In this document: in pieces, positions 54,211-64,000 of the stretch
Layout: every line of letters begins with the position of its first letter
Numbering within the stretch: position 1 is the first letter of the stretch
Assembly (NCBI GenBank): GCA_973895155.1
Contig: OZ316893.1
Location: forward strand, 6,820,001 to 6,884,000
Reading direction: 5' to 3'
Length of the DNA stretch: 64,000 nucleotides
DNA from: Marsupella aquatica
Taxonomy: Eukaryota > Marchantiophyta
Notes under the pieces: generated by a model
Seen by the model: the letters and a program-made list of their open reading frames with translations, nothing else
Databases searched by the model: none
What the model was told of the DNA's origin: nothing
Translations under genes and position numbers: made by a program

Positions 54211-55059
54211 ATGGCCTCTAGGAAACGTACAAAGGTTGACCACCCACCTCTGTTGGCTGGAATCAAAGCCATTTTGATTCCTGGCCACTATGGGTTCACC
54301 CAAGTGAGTTGGCCAATCGTACAAAAACGATTCTCAGAGTTCCATGGGACTGAAGTCAAGGACATCACTCCACAGACTACACATGTTGTTGCGGGGACAT
54401 GGCTGGATGTGATGAACAAGTGGTCATGGTCCTTCATTGATTCTGCCATTACCAACCAAGGTCTAAAAGTAGTTGAAGTCTCTTGGCTGACCGATTCTGT
54501 TAAACATAGGTGTGTACAGAGTACTGAGCAATATGAGTTGTGGGAGAGTGAGGAGGCCACTGTAGAGGCTTTGGCTGAAAAGGAAGCCTATGAAGCAGTA
54601 GCAGAGAAACCCAACTTTGCTTCTGTCCAATATGGACCTGTTGTCAACATAGGACACCATCCTATGCGTGTAGATGCTATATTGAATGAGCATGGCAAGG
54701 AGAGAAATACCATTATGAAAGGGTTCAGTGTGGTATTTGCAGAAGAAGGAATTGGGGAGACTAAGTGCAGACTGTACAAGTCCATAGTTGTTGAGCTAGG
54801 TGGGACAGTGGAGGAGAGTCTAACAGAAACCTCCACTCATGTTGTAGGTCTGTCATACATGAAAATATGCAGAAAATTCTTTAAGACAATAGTGCGTGAT
54901 TTTGTCATGAACAACAATCTTTGGGTGCTTTCCCCTGATTGGCTTCTGGAATCAGCAGCTACAGGGAAGCGACAGAATGCTTGGGACTTTGATATTTTTG
55001 AGGCCTGGCCCTCCAAGATTCAGCGGAGATGTATGCTTAGCAAAGGTGGGAGAGAGTGA
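54211..55059 (+). CDS. Tandem-BRCT CACTA cargo protein
   Basis: 282 residues from ATG 54211 (MASRKRTKVD), the Met shared with the minus copy. BRCT 1 at about 15-105: FSEFHGTEVKDITPQTTHVV, AGTW, then KVVEVSWLTDSV with the conserved Trp. An acidic linker (WESEEATVEALAEKEAYEAV). BRCT 2 at about 170-262: FSVVFAEEGIGE, VVELGGTVEESLTETSTHVV, VLSPDWLLESAATGKRQN. Tandem BRCT repeats bind phosphoserine peptides in DNA-damage factors such as plant BRCA1/BARD1. Frame intact. Lies between the PHD gene (600 bp upstream) and the F-box-like gene (180 bp downstream), all co-oriented. A BRCT protein may help repair excision sites; that is inference. Confidence 0.8.
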   Translation: MASRKRTKVDHPPLLAGIKAILIPGHYGFTQVSWPIVQKRFSEFHGTEVKDITPQTTHVVAGTWLDVMNKWSWSFIDSAITNQGLKVVEVSWLTDSVKHRCVQSTEQYELWESEEATVEALAEKEAYEAVAEKPNFASVQYGPVVNIGHHPMRVDAILNEHGKERNTIMKGFSVVFAEEGIGETKCRLYKSIVVELGGTVEESLTETSTHVVGLSYMKICRKFFKTIVRDFVMNNNLWVLSPDWLLESAATGKRQNAWDFDIFEAWPSKIQRRCMLSKGGRE

Positions 55060-55235
55060 GGAGTAGGAGTCCCTCATATTTTTGTATAAATCACAATTTT
55101 GTAATAAATGTGATCCTTGAACTAACTCATCTTGTCATGGTTGGTCGCAGTTGAAGTGATTGTTGTTTCCTGCTGCGTGGGGTGTGACTGTGAATCTACT
55201 TGCTGGGCTCTGTTTGGCTGAAGACTTTGGTGGGT

Positions 55236-55736
55236 ATGCTGCCTCTTCCAGACCGTCAGGCCCTATGTAGGGTCCTCCTACGGGTTGCATCGTGCATGGC
55301 TACTGCTTGGGCTTACTTGTGTGGATTGGTAACCAGACAGAGTGTAGCTCCATCCGAGATAATGCCTGCAGACCTTGGATGTGTTGTGAATGCTGTGGTG
55401 AATGAGGATGCACAGTCCGAAGAGGACATTTACTTTTCAGTAGATGAGTTAGACAAGCACGATGCTGTAGGTGGTTCCTTGTTGCCTGATTTGGCAGATG
55501 ATATAGTTCTTACACATGTCTGGACGAGGGTTCTTGTGGTGTCTGGCGCACAAGATATCTACAAATATAGACTAATTAGTACCCAGTGGAGGGACTTGGT
55601 AGCAACATGTGCACCATGGAGGGCACTGCTGCCACTGCTTGTAGGCACGGATCGAAGACCACCATGGCATGAGCAGGGTTTAGACCTTGATGACTTAATG
55701 TACATGCCTGAGTACCTCAGGGCTGAGTGGCATTGA
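55236..55736 (+). CDS. F-box-like CACTA cargo protein
   Basis: 166 residues from the first ATG (55236, MLPLPDRQAL). Hydrophobic N-terminal helix, acidic middle (NEDAQSEEDIYFSVDELDK), then LLPDLADDIVLTHVWTRVL and YRLISTQWRDLVATCAPWRAL, an F-box-like arrangement, then DLDDLMYMPEYLRAEWH. TGA 55734-55736 follows His where the minus copy has CGA (Arg) and 11 more residues, so this copy has lost its tail. Could recruit an SCF ubiquitin ligase; the domain call is tentative. Confidence 0.5.
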   Translation: MLPLPDRQALCRVLLRVASCMATAWAYLCGLVTRQSVAPSEIMPADLGCVVNAVVNEDAQSEEDIYFSVDELDKHDAVGGSLLPDLADDIVLTHVWTRVLVVSGAQDIYKYRLISTQWRDLVATCAPWRALLPLLVGTDRRPPWHEQGLDLDDLMYMPEYLRAEWH

Positions 55737-56095
55737 CAACAGGATTGGTATCCGTATTTGATGTGGTAGTAAGATGAGGACATCTCACACCGGTCTCGCA
55801 CCTGGCACCTGTGTCTATGACTATACATGATTGGACTCTGATATGGTCATGGATGTACGTGCAGAGGCAGTACATGTGAGGACAGCGGAGGAGTTGACAC
55901 CCTCAAACATTTAGGAATTTTGTCTCATTCACTTGAGAATAGGTACATGACTCAGGCACCTATATTTTTTGTTTTTTTGTTTTTTTGGAATGTTACGTAT
56001 TTTGGCAAGTACAGTCGGGGGTGAAATCCTTAACAGGAAGTGTATTTTTCACTTGCATAATAAAATGACAGGGTGCTGAGTGCGTGTGTATAGTG

Positions 56096-59000
56096 ATGGC
56101 TCCAAGGTTGCCTCTTCACAACCCATTTAGGATTAGGCATCATGATTCTAAATTGTGGATGCGTGAACAAGCCCAGGCCGCCCAAGGTAGGAGTAGGAGG
56201 ATGAGATGCCCATGCACATAGTGCCAAGGATTCAAGTCATTGAGTTTGAACACTGTGCACCTTCACCTGCTGCGGCATGAAAGGCACCCTCGGTGGAGGG
56301 TTTGGAATGTACCAGCAGAAGAAGACTCCTCTGATGAAGAGTGGAGAGCTGACTTTGTGGATTCTAATACAGCTAGGCGTAGAGACTACGTAGAGCAGGA
56401 CATAGACTGTGCAGAGGATGGTCTTGGGGTCCAACATGAGAACGTGGATGACCAAGATGGAGATGCAGAGGCAGTCACTGAGACGGTGGGATGGATGTCC
56501 CAAGAATGGTTCAAGAGATTTTTGAAGACCTTGATGCTTTTTACGACATAGTGGAATCAGAAGAGGACAATGAACTGCAGCCACACATTGGAGACGGCCA
56601 AGCTGAACCTGACTTTGACATTGGGGAAGGTGCAGCAGAGAGGGAGTGGGTGTTTGGGGGCCCAAAACACATCAAAGAAGCTTGCATTCCTATCTACGAG
56701 GGGTCGAACTGCTCCAAGCTGGGTTTTGTCATGTTGTTGTTGAACATCTGTGGCAATCACAATGTTCCCAATATATTTGTGACAGAGTTGTTGACCTTCC
56801 TGCGCCAAAATGTGTTACCATATGGTAATTCAATTCCAAAAAATATGTACGAGGCTAGGAAATTGATGTCTAACCTTGGGCTGAACTATGTGTCTATTGA
56901 CGCATGCCCTGATGGGTGTGTTCTCTTTCGCAAAGAGCATGCAGATAAATTGACATGCCCTCATTGTGGTAAGCACAGGTACAAGAATGTAGGGAAATGT
57001 ACACACCCTGCCAAGGTTCTTCGTCATTTTCCTCTCATTCCTAGACTACAACGTCTGTTTAGATGCCCTGCCATTTCCAAGCTGATGACATGGACTCCTG
57101 ATAACAAGAGCAGTGATGGCCTACAGCGTCACATTGGAGATTCCAACCATTGGAAATTTGTTGATGAGAGGTGGCCACAGTTTGCTGCAGAGAAGCGGAA
57201 CTTTCGATTTGGTCTATCACTGGATGGAGTAAACCCATTTGGAGACAAAAACAACCGTTATTCATGTTGGCCGGTTACGCTGCTAAATTACAACCTTCCC
57301 CCATGGATGACTACAAAGAGGTTTTTTGTCATGATGGTGCTGTTAATCCCTGGACCAGCTTCTGTGACCGAGCAATTCATAGATATCATGTTGGCTCCAG
57401 CAGTGGAAGAGTGGAAGACTTTGTGGATAGAAGGGGTGTTAACCCATGATGTTCTGAAGGGGCTTCTTCGACCCAGCCCCTTTAGACTGCATGCAATTTG
57501 TTTGCTGGATATAGCAGATTACCCAGGCCATGGCATCATATCTGGACGAGTGACAAAGGGCTATGTGGGGTGCACACCATGTGGGAAAAATGTGACAAGT
57601 GAGTGGTCGCATGCCCTGCACAGTATGAAATTTCAGGGGCATAGAAGGTATCTGCCTGTTGATCATCCTTACAGGCACACACGGTCTCAAATTGCACACT
57701 TCAACAACAAAACAGAGCTTCGTGGCCCACCACAGAGGGTCACCAGAGAGCAAGTCCTGAGGTGGGCAGCCAGGAAGGCTAATTGGGACAAGAGAAGTGT
57801 CACTGATCGAGAAACTAAGGATCCAGTGGTGAAACACGGTGTGAAAAGACAGACCTTGATAGACTTGGAGTTGGAGTACTAGAGGGTAATGTACTTAGCC
57901 TCCAGCCCCTGTATGATTGCAATTTAGATTGGAGCAATGGTGGATTGATGTTGGTTACAATCCTCCTATGTGGTTAATTAGTGTTTCTGTTGTTGAATTC
58001 TTTGCTTTGTGGAGTGCAGGAATTCGAGCCCAGCAAACACAATGTGGACGTCATGCACATTGAGAAAAATATTTGTGAGAGCTTGCTGAAGTTCTTGTCG
58101 GGTGAGAAAGATACAGGAGCAGTTCGAGCTGATATGCAACAGAAGGGGATTCGCCCTCACCTTTGGTTGAAGCCCCATGCAAGCAATCCCAATGTACTTC
58201 TCAAGTTCCAAGCTCCCTATGTGTGCACACAGGATGAATGGAAGACATTCTTGTATAGATTGAGCTGTTTGAAAGTGCCCTCTGGCTATGCTGGTGCCTT
58301 CAAGAAGCATATTACAAAGAATAAACTTGGCAGTATGAAAACACATGACTACCATGTGTTGATGCAACACATTCTGCCCCTATGCCTCAGAGGTCTCATG
58401 CAAAAACCAGTCCGTAATGTCATTCTTTGACTGTGCAATGTATTTCGCCGTATATGTGTGAAAGTGTGGGATCCCCAAGGATTGGAGCAGTTGAAGCAGG
58501 ATGTTGCTTATGTCCTCTGTGACTTGGAGATATACTTCCCCCTTGCTTTCTTTGATGTTATGACTCATCTCCTAATCCATGTGGTAGAAGATCTAGGGCA
58601 GTCTGGGCCAGTCAGTACCAGATGGATGTACCCTATGGAGCGATACATGAAGTTGTTGAAAGGTCATGTGAGAACATACTACAAGCCAGAGGCTTCCATG
58701 GCATTGGGGTACATTAAGGATGAGACGTTGGGATTCCTAACAGAGTACATGGCTGGGTCTGGTGAAGCTATGACAAGAGTTTGGAAATCTGGTGAAGATG
58801 ATGCAGTGAGTGGCAAGGTTGTTGAAGGTGTGGGACGTGCTGTTAAGCTGCCTGTTGCGATTCGAGACAAGGCTCATTCATATGTGTTGGCAAACACAGA
58901 GCCTATGCAACCATGGTAGAGGTGAGTGATTGAATTGACTTGCCTTTGTTGTGATGCTTCTTGTCTGTTCCAAGGGTGATCTTAGGTTGTCATGTGTTGT

Positions 59001-59794
59001 TTAGACCTAACTATGCCTGTACCTCATATTGCAGGGAATATGATATGCAAAAAGCTGCACACTCTGGGCAGCAGGATCCCTTCCCACAGTTCGAGCAGTG
59101 GATTCGGGTGACAATTCGAGAGCATAGTAGACATCACCCAGATATGGAGAAGGATTTGTATCTTCTATCTATGCCACCACGATTGTCTATTCTGACCTAC
59201 AAACAGATGAGAGCTTATGGAAATCATTATCGAGTGAGGGATGAGCAGGGTGACCATTGTGTATCATATGATTGTGGTTTGATTTCTGTGTTTGAGCAGA
59301 GAACCTCTGAAGAACAGAGGGGGTGGATGAAGATGGGTTACGTGGGGGAGTTGACCGACATTTGGGTGTTGAATTATGGTAACACAAGTGTCCCAGTGAT
59401 ATTGATGAAGGGATCATGGGTGAAATCACAGTGGCAGAGACCAAGGGCCACCATGAAGCGTGATCATGATGGGTTCTTGTTGGCCAATTTTAGGTCCAGA
59501 GTACCAGAATGGTCTGAGCCTTTTGTTTTCCCTAGCCAAGTTGAACAGGCTTTCTTTGCAGATGTGGAGGAGTCCCATGGCTGGAGGGTGGTATGCCATA
59601 GCCAAGCACGGAACAGGCGGATGGATGGAAGTAAAGTAGAGTTCAGTTTGGATGACCATGCTGCATTCGAGCATCCTAGTTATGAGACTATACTTCCAAC
59701 TCGGGCAGGGACTGACTACATCCCCTTAACATTGAGAGAGACATATGATGAACCTGGGCAAATGGAATATGATGAGGTTGATGATTTGCAATAG
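56096..59794 (+). pseudogene. TNP2-type CACTA transposase (Transposase_21, DUF4218, DUF4216), near-complete, nonsense-damaged
   Basis: Exons 56096-57885, 58020-58915 and 59035-59794 join in phase. The N-terminal associated zinc motif (CPCT, then TAG 56219-56221, then CQG) precedes an acidic linker with a frameshift just before 56491. Transposase_21: LLNICGNHNVPNIF, VLRHFPLIPRLQRLF, RFGLSLDGVNPFGDKNN, YNLPPWMTTKRFF, LLIPGP, IADYPGHGIISGRVTKGY, TPCGKN. Next DUF4218: HNVDVMHIEKNICESLLKFL, KTHDYHVLMQHILPLCLRG, RWMYPMERYMKLLKGHVR. Then DUF4216: IWVLNYGNTSVPVILMKGSW, VPEWSEPFVFPSQVEQAFF. In-frame stops at 57880-57882 (TAG, where the family usually has Trp) and 58428-58430 (TGA, where the family has a basic residue). 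It would cut and paste the element by binding its ends. Unlikely to be active. Confidence 0.92.
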
Positions 59795-59971
59795 GCAACA
59801 GCTGGCGATTGGCAAGTATGAGGTTGAGGATGACTACCTGCACAGAGTCACAGAACGGGAATTGCTGCCTGGAATGATGTTTAGGATAGTTGGATATGCA
59901 TGAAATTGATTGATACTTTGAAGTTAGTGTGCTGATTCTCCCTGTTTGGTTGTGGGTGTTGTGCAGAAGCT

Positions 59972-62900
59972 ATGGGGGAAGAGGGTGATGACATGGAGAC
60001 AGACATGGGGCTTGGAGAGTGGGGTGAAGAGGAAAGATTGGATATGGATGGAGACCCAGATGCAGGGGGCTCACAAAAAAATGCACTTGTGCAGGATGCA
60101 TAGGGCCCTCATCAAGTCCCAGGTAGGTGGGCAGCTAGAGAGAAATCACATAATCCATACCCTAGAAGGAGCCAGAGTTATTGGCAAGGGACGCCTGATA
60201 ATTATGATGATGACTATGATGGAGCAGAAGATGCATGGGATGAATATGAACACCCAGAGCGTGGTAGAGACGGGTACAGAGGGCAATGGAAAGGTGAGGA
60301 GGATGATTGGACAAGTAAGTGCCTTGTGCTAGTGATTTTGTGATGGTAGTAGAGATTTAGCTCAATATGGACTTATCTGATGTGTAGCTAGGGCAAAGAG
60401 TTTATCTTACAGGTCCATGAGTGTGGCATGTACCTGTTGGTATGCAGACTCTGATTGGGACAATCACGAAAACAACAAAGGCCATCCATGTTCAGATTGG
60501 AGGCAATCATTCACAGGCGGGAGAAACGGCCCTAATTCATCAAGACAAAGCAATAGGACAGGTGATCCAGAACCATCTATGCGCCAAGGGAGAGGTAACT
60601 TGGTCATTGCAGAATTGCTCTGAAGTCCAGTGTATATTTGGCAGCAGGATTTATGATTCATACTTACCTAATGGATCCTGTAAATGTGCAGGGACTCCAG
60701 GGAGGTTTGGACAATGCAATCCAGGCCGTGGGGGGAGATCAGGCCGTGGAGGGACCCCAGGCCGTGGGGGGACACCAGGCCGTGGAGGGACACCTAGTAG
60801 CGCTTCAGGGAGTACCAAGGCAGGAGACAGTAACAAATTTGGTAAAGTAGAAGTGAATTCCGATGGTTGGATAACTCCCACATGTGATGGTAAGAACCGT
60901 TGGCATTCTGACCTAAGAGGAGAAGTATTGCGTTGGTTAGATTTGAGCATTACAGAGTTTAGGAGTCAGAACAAAGCTGATTGGGCTGCTATCTGCAAGG
61001 ACATTCTTGAACGGTGGGACTATGTTGGTAATGATGGTAAGGGCCCAGTTGAAGATTGCATATCAGATTATGCAATGAGGATTTTGAAACAAGAGAGGCA
61101 TAGGTTGAAAAGGATGTGGATAGACAATGGTTCTAACAGGAGAATGCCACCACCCCCATCATTGGAATTGGATCAATGGACACGGTTAATCAAAGGATTC
61201 ATGTCAGAGGCTGGACAGAGCAAAAGTGAACTGATGTCAAATGCTCGAGGCAAAGTGAAACACATGTCACAGGCTGGGAGAGGAAGTTATGCTCCAGTGA
61301 AAGAACAATTGGTAAGGCAGTGACATGCCTGATAGTAAGCCTCAAACTTATCATCTTGCTACCATTATTACATTTTCATTGACAATCAACACTTGGTTTC
61401 ATTCATATGTATGTTGATGTGGACTGCAGAAGAAATTGACAGGTGAAGAACCATCAGCACAAGAAGTGAGAGAGGAGTTCATGAAACAAAGGAGTGAGGT
61501 GACAAGTGTGACTTCCAAACAGGTGATTATGTTGTAATTCTGTATGTTCTGTGACTATTTGCCCTTGAGCATCAGAAAGAATTGTAGTAGGAAGTAAGCA
61601 ACCAGTTCTTGGGGACAATTATCTGAGATATGTAAGTTGTGTTATGACAGGGAACTGTTACAACTCTCACAGAGATGTGTGAACGGTTGAAGTCATTAGA
61701 GTGTGGACTCCCTCGAGTGGAAAGTAAATTGGCTGATCGTTTGGATATTGTGGAGGCATCTGTAGCGAACCTTCTTGCATCAGTGGAATCTAATTTCAAG
61801 CTTGTGATTGAAAAATTGGGTGGTTCCCAACCAAACAATGAGGGCAACATTGTACAAAGTGTGCCCTTGTTAACAAAAAAGGGAATTGGCAAATCTGACA
61901 CAGGTATGGAAATGACACCGGCCCATTGTTCATTGTGTCCTATGTTCAAATGTTAGAAGTAAGTTTTCATGAATTGAGTGAATGGTTTGAATGCAGGAAG
62001 AGTGGAGGCAGAGAAGGACCCTGTAATCAGTAAGTGAATGGTTTGAATGTAGGAAGAGTGGAGGCAGAGAAGGACCCTGTAATCAGTAAGCAGAATGGCA
62101 AAAAGGTTGCTGAGACAGGTAACCTGCTATGATCCAGTACATTACATTTGAAAAGTGCATGGAGTTTTGTGAAGCTTAAGCCGGTTGGAGGTAACCTTTT
62201 TTGTAAGAACTGGTTGGATCAACTGGGATCTGAAGTGACATCATGATTGATGTATCAGGTGATTCAAAGAGCAATGAAAAAGATGTGCCCAGTGCCTCAG
62301 TGACCATAGCCAAGGAGGTATCAGGTAAGCTGATGCTTTAAATTCCTCTCCTACCATTGTTGAGAAACAATTCAGTGGTTAATAGATTGAACCTGAATAT
62401 TGTGGTGTGTTTATTGATCAGCAGAAGCAGACATGGAGGATATGGCAATGGTAAAGAAGGGGAAGAAGGCTGTTCATAATGGTAAGGAGATAGTGACAAC
62501 TTTGTGGTTGGTGACATGTACATGGCGCACTTGTGATGTCTGAGTGATTCACTTATGTTGGACAATGCACTGAATTGTAGTTGATGCAGAGTTGACAGAC
62601 TCTCAACCAAGTGGGAGCAGGGTGAAGCGACGTCAAAACTTGGGAGCAACATTGGATGCAAGTAAGATTGTAGATGCTTCAATTGAAGCAAGTACAATGT
62701 TGGCAGATACTGAGATGATATCGCAGGGAAATCTTGCTATACAATTGGAAGTGTCAAATATGGATGCAGATTCTTTGAAGAAGAGTGTATCCAATTCTCG
62801 ATCACCAGCACAAAACACTCGTGCCAAAGTCATGACTCGCAACCAAGGTATGAATAATGTCATGTATAAGCCACCCAGGAAAGCCAAGAAAAGCAGCCAG

Positions 62901-63185
62901 GGTAAGGTGGAGGTGATAGCCACAGCAGAGCTAGTCCATAATCTTCTATCATGGGAGGATGACTCGCAGGTATGTGTGGGTACAGGCATTTTGCGACCGG
63001 ATCATGCTAAATTCCATGGCAAAGTGGTCCCGGATGACCATGTAGTAGTGTTGTTGACTACAGTGATTGTATCTGATTGTAATTTGCCATTTCCGAATAG
63101 AGACGATGATCCACCTCAAGAAATAATTGCAGATGCAGTAGGATCTCTTGTGCTCTGGCCATCAGAGTGTGTTAGTCTGCAGTGA
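59972..63185 (+). pseudogene. TNPA-type CACTA protein (Transposase_24 and Transposase_23-like domains), one nonsense codon
   Basis: Exons by phase: 59972-60314 (acidic, MGEEGDDMETDMGLGEW; TAG at 60101-60103), 60448-60594, 60692-61311, 61430-61522, 61651-61902, small exons to about 62480, and last exon about 62580-63185. The third exon has a GRGGTPGRGG repeat (residue pattern repeated three to four times, 60720-60800), then the Transposase_24-like part (RLKRMWIDNGSNR, LELDQWTRLIKGFMSEAG, KSELMSNARGKVKHMSQAG). A coiled-coil segment follows (LADRLDIVEASVANLLASVE). The last exon resembles the TNP1/EN/SPM C-terminus (VCVGTGILRPDHAKFHGKVV, ADAVGSLVLWPSE). TNPA-type proteins bind subterminal repeats and pair the ends. 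It begins 178 bp after the transposase stop. Confidence 0.75.
61978..62089 (+). repeat. 56-bp tandem duplication including a micro-exon
   Basis: Two units starting at 61978 and 62034, nearly identical (one C/T difference: TGCAG/TGTAG). Each contains acceptor, a 35-bp candidate exon (GAAGAGTGGAGGCAGAGAAG to AATCA) and donor GTAAG. Confidence 0.9.
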
Positions 63186-63689
63186 CTGAATGCAAGTGTA
63201 GATAGAATCATGTGACATGTGTTACATTTTGACATTGCCTTGGAAAGATCCAAGAAATATCTGTACCAATTTTTCCATTTGGTAAAGAGGATGAAGGAGC
63301 CGTTGTGTGTGACATTGATATTTCTGAATTCTGTATATATGAAACAAGTGATTGATGTCAAACTATGGCTCTATGGTGATTGTCTATGATACTTGAATCT
63401 GTTTTGTATCATTTCAGTATTAGTGTGTATGGTATAGACGAATGCTTTGTGACCTTTGTAGTCTATGATGTTTGAATCTGTGAATTCATATTAGTGTACA
63501 TGGTATAGAAGATGGCTTTCTGAAAATTTGTGTGAGGTTCTAATGTTAACATGGTGAATGGTGACCTTATAGAGTGAGTTCATTCCAAGTACACAATAAA
63601 ACATGAATGGAATGTGTTATTTGTGCACAAGAGTGAGTTCATTCCAAGTAGTATAGTGGGGTCTTCATCACTCATTTCCAGTTGACATG

Positions 63690-64000
63690 AAAGACTTGTA
63701 CATACCCCACAAAGTGTCTACTTTAGTCGTTTTATAAACCCACAAAGTATACTTAAAGACTACCCTCCATAACCTTTTGAGTCGTTCCCAACCACTCACC
63801 ATCGCAGTCCATAAAAGACTGAAAAAGACTCACCAAACCTACCCACACAAAGACTACAATAGACTGAAAATCCAGTCTATAAAACGACTTATAAACCAGT
63901 TCTATAAAGGACTCAGTTGATTATAGTAACAAAACATACGACTCATAGTCCTATAAAGGACTGGAGTCCTTCCCAGTCGTTTCCAAGTCCTATACGGTAC
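63690..64000 (+). repeat. CACTA 3' subterminal repeats (terminus just outside window)
   Basis: Dense AGTC/GACT words around TATAAA: for example the near-palindrome AGTCCTATAAAGGACT at 63947-63962, with AAAGACT, AGTCTATAAAACGACT and AGTCGTTTTATA variants. The end AGTCCTATACGGTAC matches the complement of 47032-47047. Confidence 0.8.

Larger units (their letters stand above)
47001..64000 (+). mobile_element. CACTA (En/Spm) transposon, more than 17 kb, plus orientation, carrying PHD, BRCT and F-box-like cargo
   Basis: The 5' end at 47001 reads CACTAGTAGAAACCAGGGCA, the classic CACTA terminus, followed by ACCTTATAGGACT. The last bases of the window (AGTCCTATACGGTAC) are close to the reverse complement of the 5' subterminal sequence, so the 3' terminus should lie about 30 bases beyond 64000. 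Inside, in order: Cys-rich protein, EDM2-like PHD protein, tandem-BRCT protein, F-box-like protein, TNP2-type transposase, TNPA-type protein, all on the plus strand. Several genes have in-frame stops. Confidence 0.9.

Overview
This window looks like nuclear DNA of a streptophyte (land plant or charophyte alga). Genes have GT-AG introns, and the mobile elements are plant-type: an Athila-like Ty3/gypsy element, a Ty1/copia element, and CACTA (En/Spm) elements with both TNP2- and TNPA-type genes. My guess is a repeat-rich charophyte such as Chara, but nothing here proves the species. Recognisable host genes are few: the 3' exons of a DCC/DUF393-family gene at 196-1037 and a terminal exon of ribosomal protein eL20 (L18a) at 46483-46824.

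Layout. 1-1.04 kb: DCC gene. 1.04-4.96 kb: AT-rich intergenic DNA with small repeats and a foldback. 4.96-10.74 kb, minus strand: a many-exon, damaged gene with a ParB-like 'DGNHR' motif and a bacterial-type DNA methyltransferase C-terminus. Its introns and flanks carry 14 copies of a 15-bp palindrome related to TAGCGCCAGGCGCTA, found nowhere else in the window. 11.5-12.0 kb, plus strand: an unknown divergent 148-aa reading frame. 12.05-16.79 kb: a solo gypsy LTR with a perfect AGGGG target duplication, followed after 65 bp by an inverted fragment of the same LTR (16.86-18.95 kb), making a 2-kb-arm inverted repeat. 18.95-31.53 kb: a recent gypsy element (gag-protease, RT-RNase H-integrase). 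Its 4.65-kb LTRs each encode, or encoded, a coiled-coil protein of about 1,200 residues; the 5' LTR has lost 2,944 bp of this. 31.53-about 44 kb: a decayed CACTA copy in minus orientation, cut at its left by the gypsy LTR and split by an intact copia element (36.54-42.33 kb, identical LTRs, ATTTG target duplication). 44-46.5 kb: degenerate repeats and a 28-bp minisatellite. 47.00 kb to beyond the window end: a second CACTA element, more than 17 kb long, in plus orientation.

Most notable result: both CACTA copies carry the same ordered cargo upstream of the TNP2 transposase. It consists of a Cys-rich protein, an EDM2-like multi-PHD protein, a tandem-BRCT protein and an F-box-like protein. Plant EDM2 is a chromatin regulator of transposon silencing, so this cargo may be an anti-silencing or repair module; that function is inference. 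Many genes in the elements are broken by stops that look like C-to-T changes (CAG, CAA and CGA becoming stops), consistent with decay under cytosine methylation.
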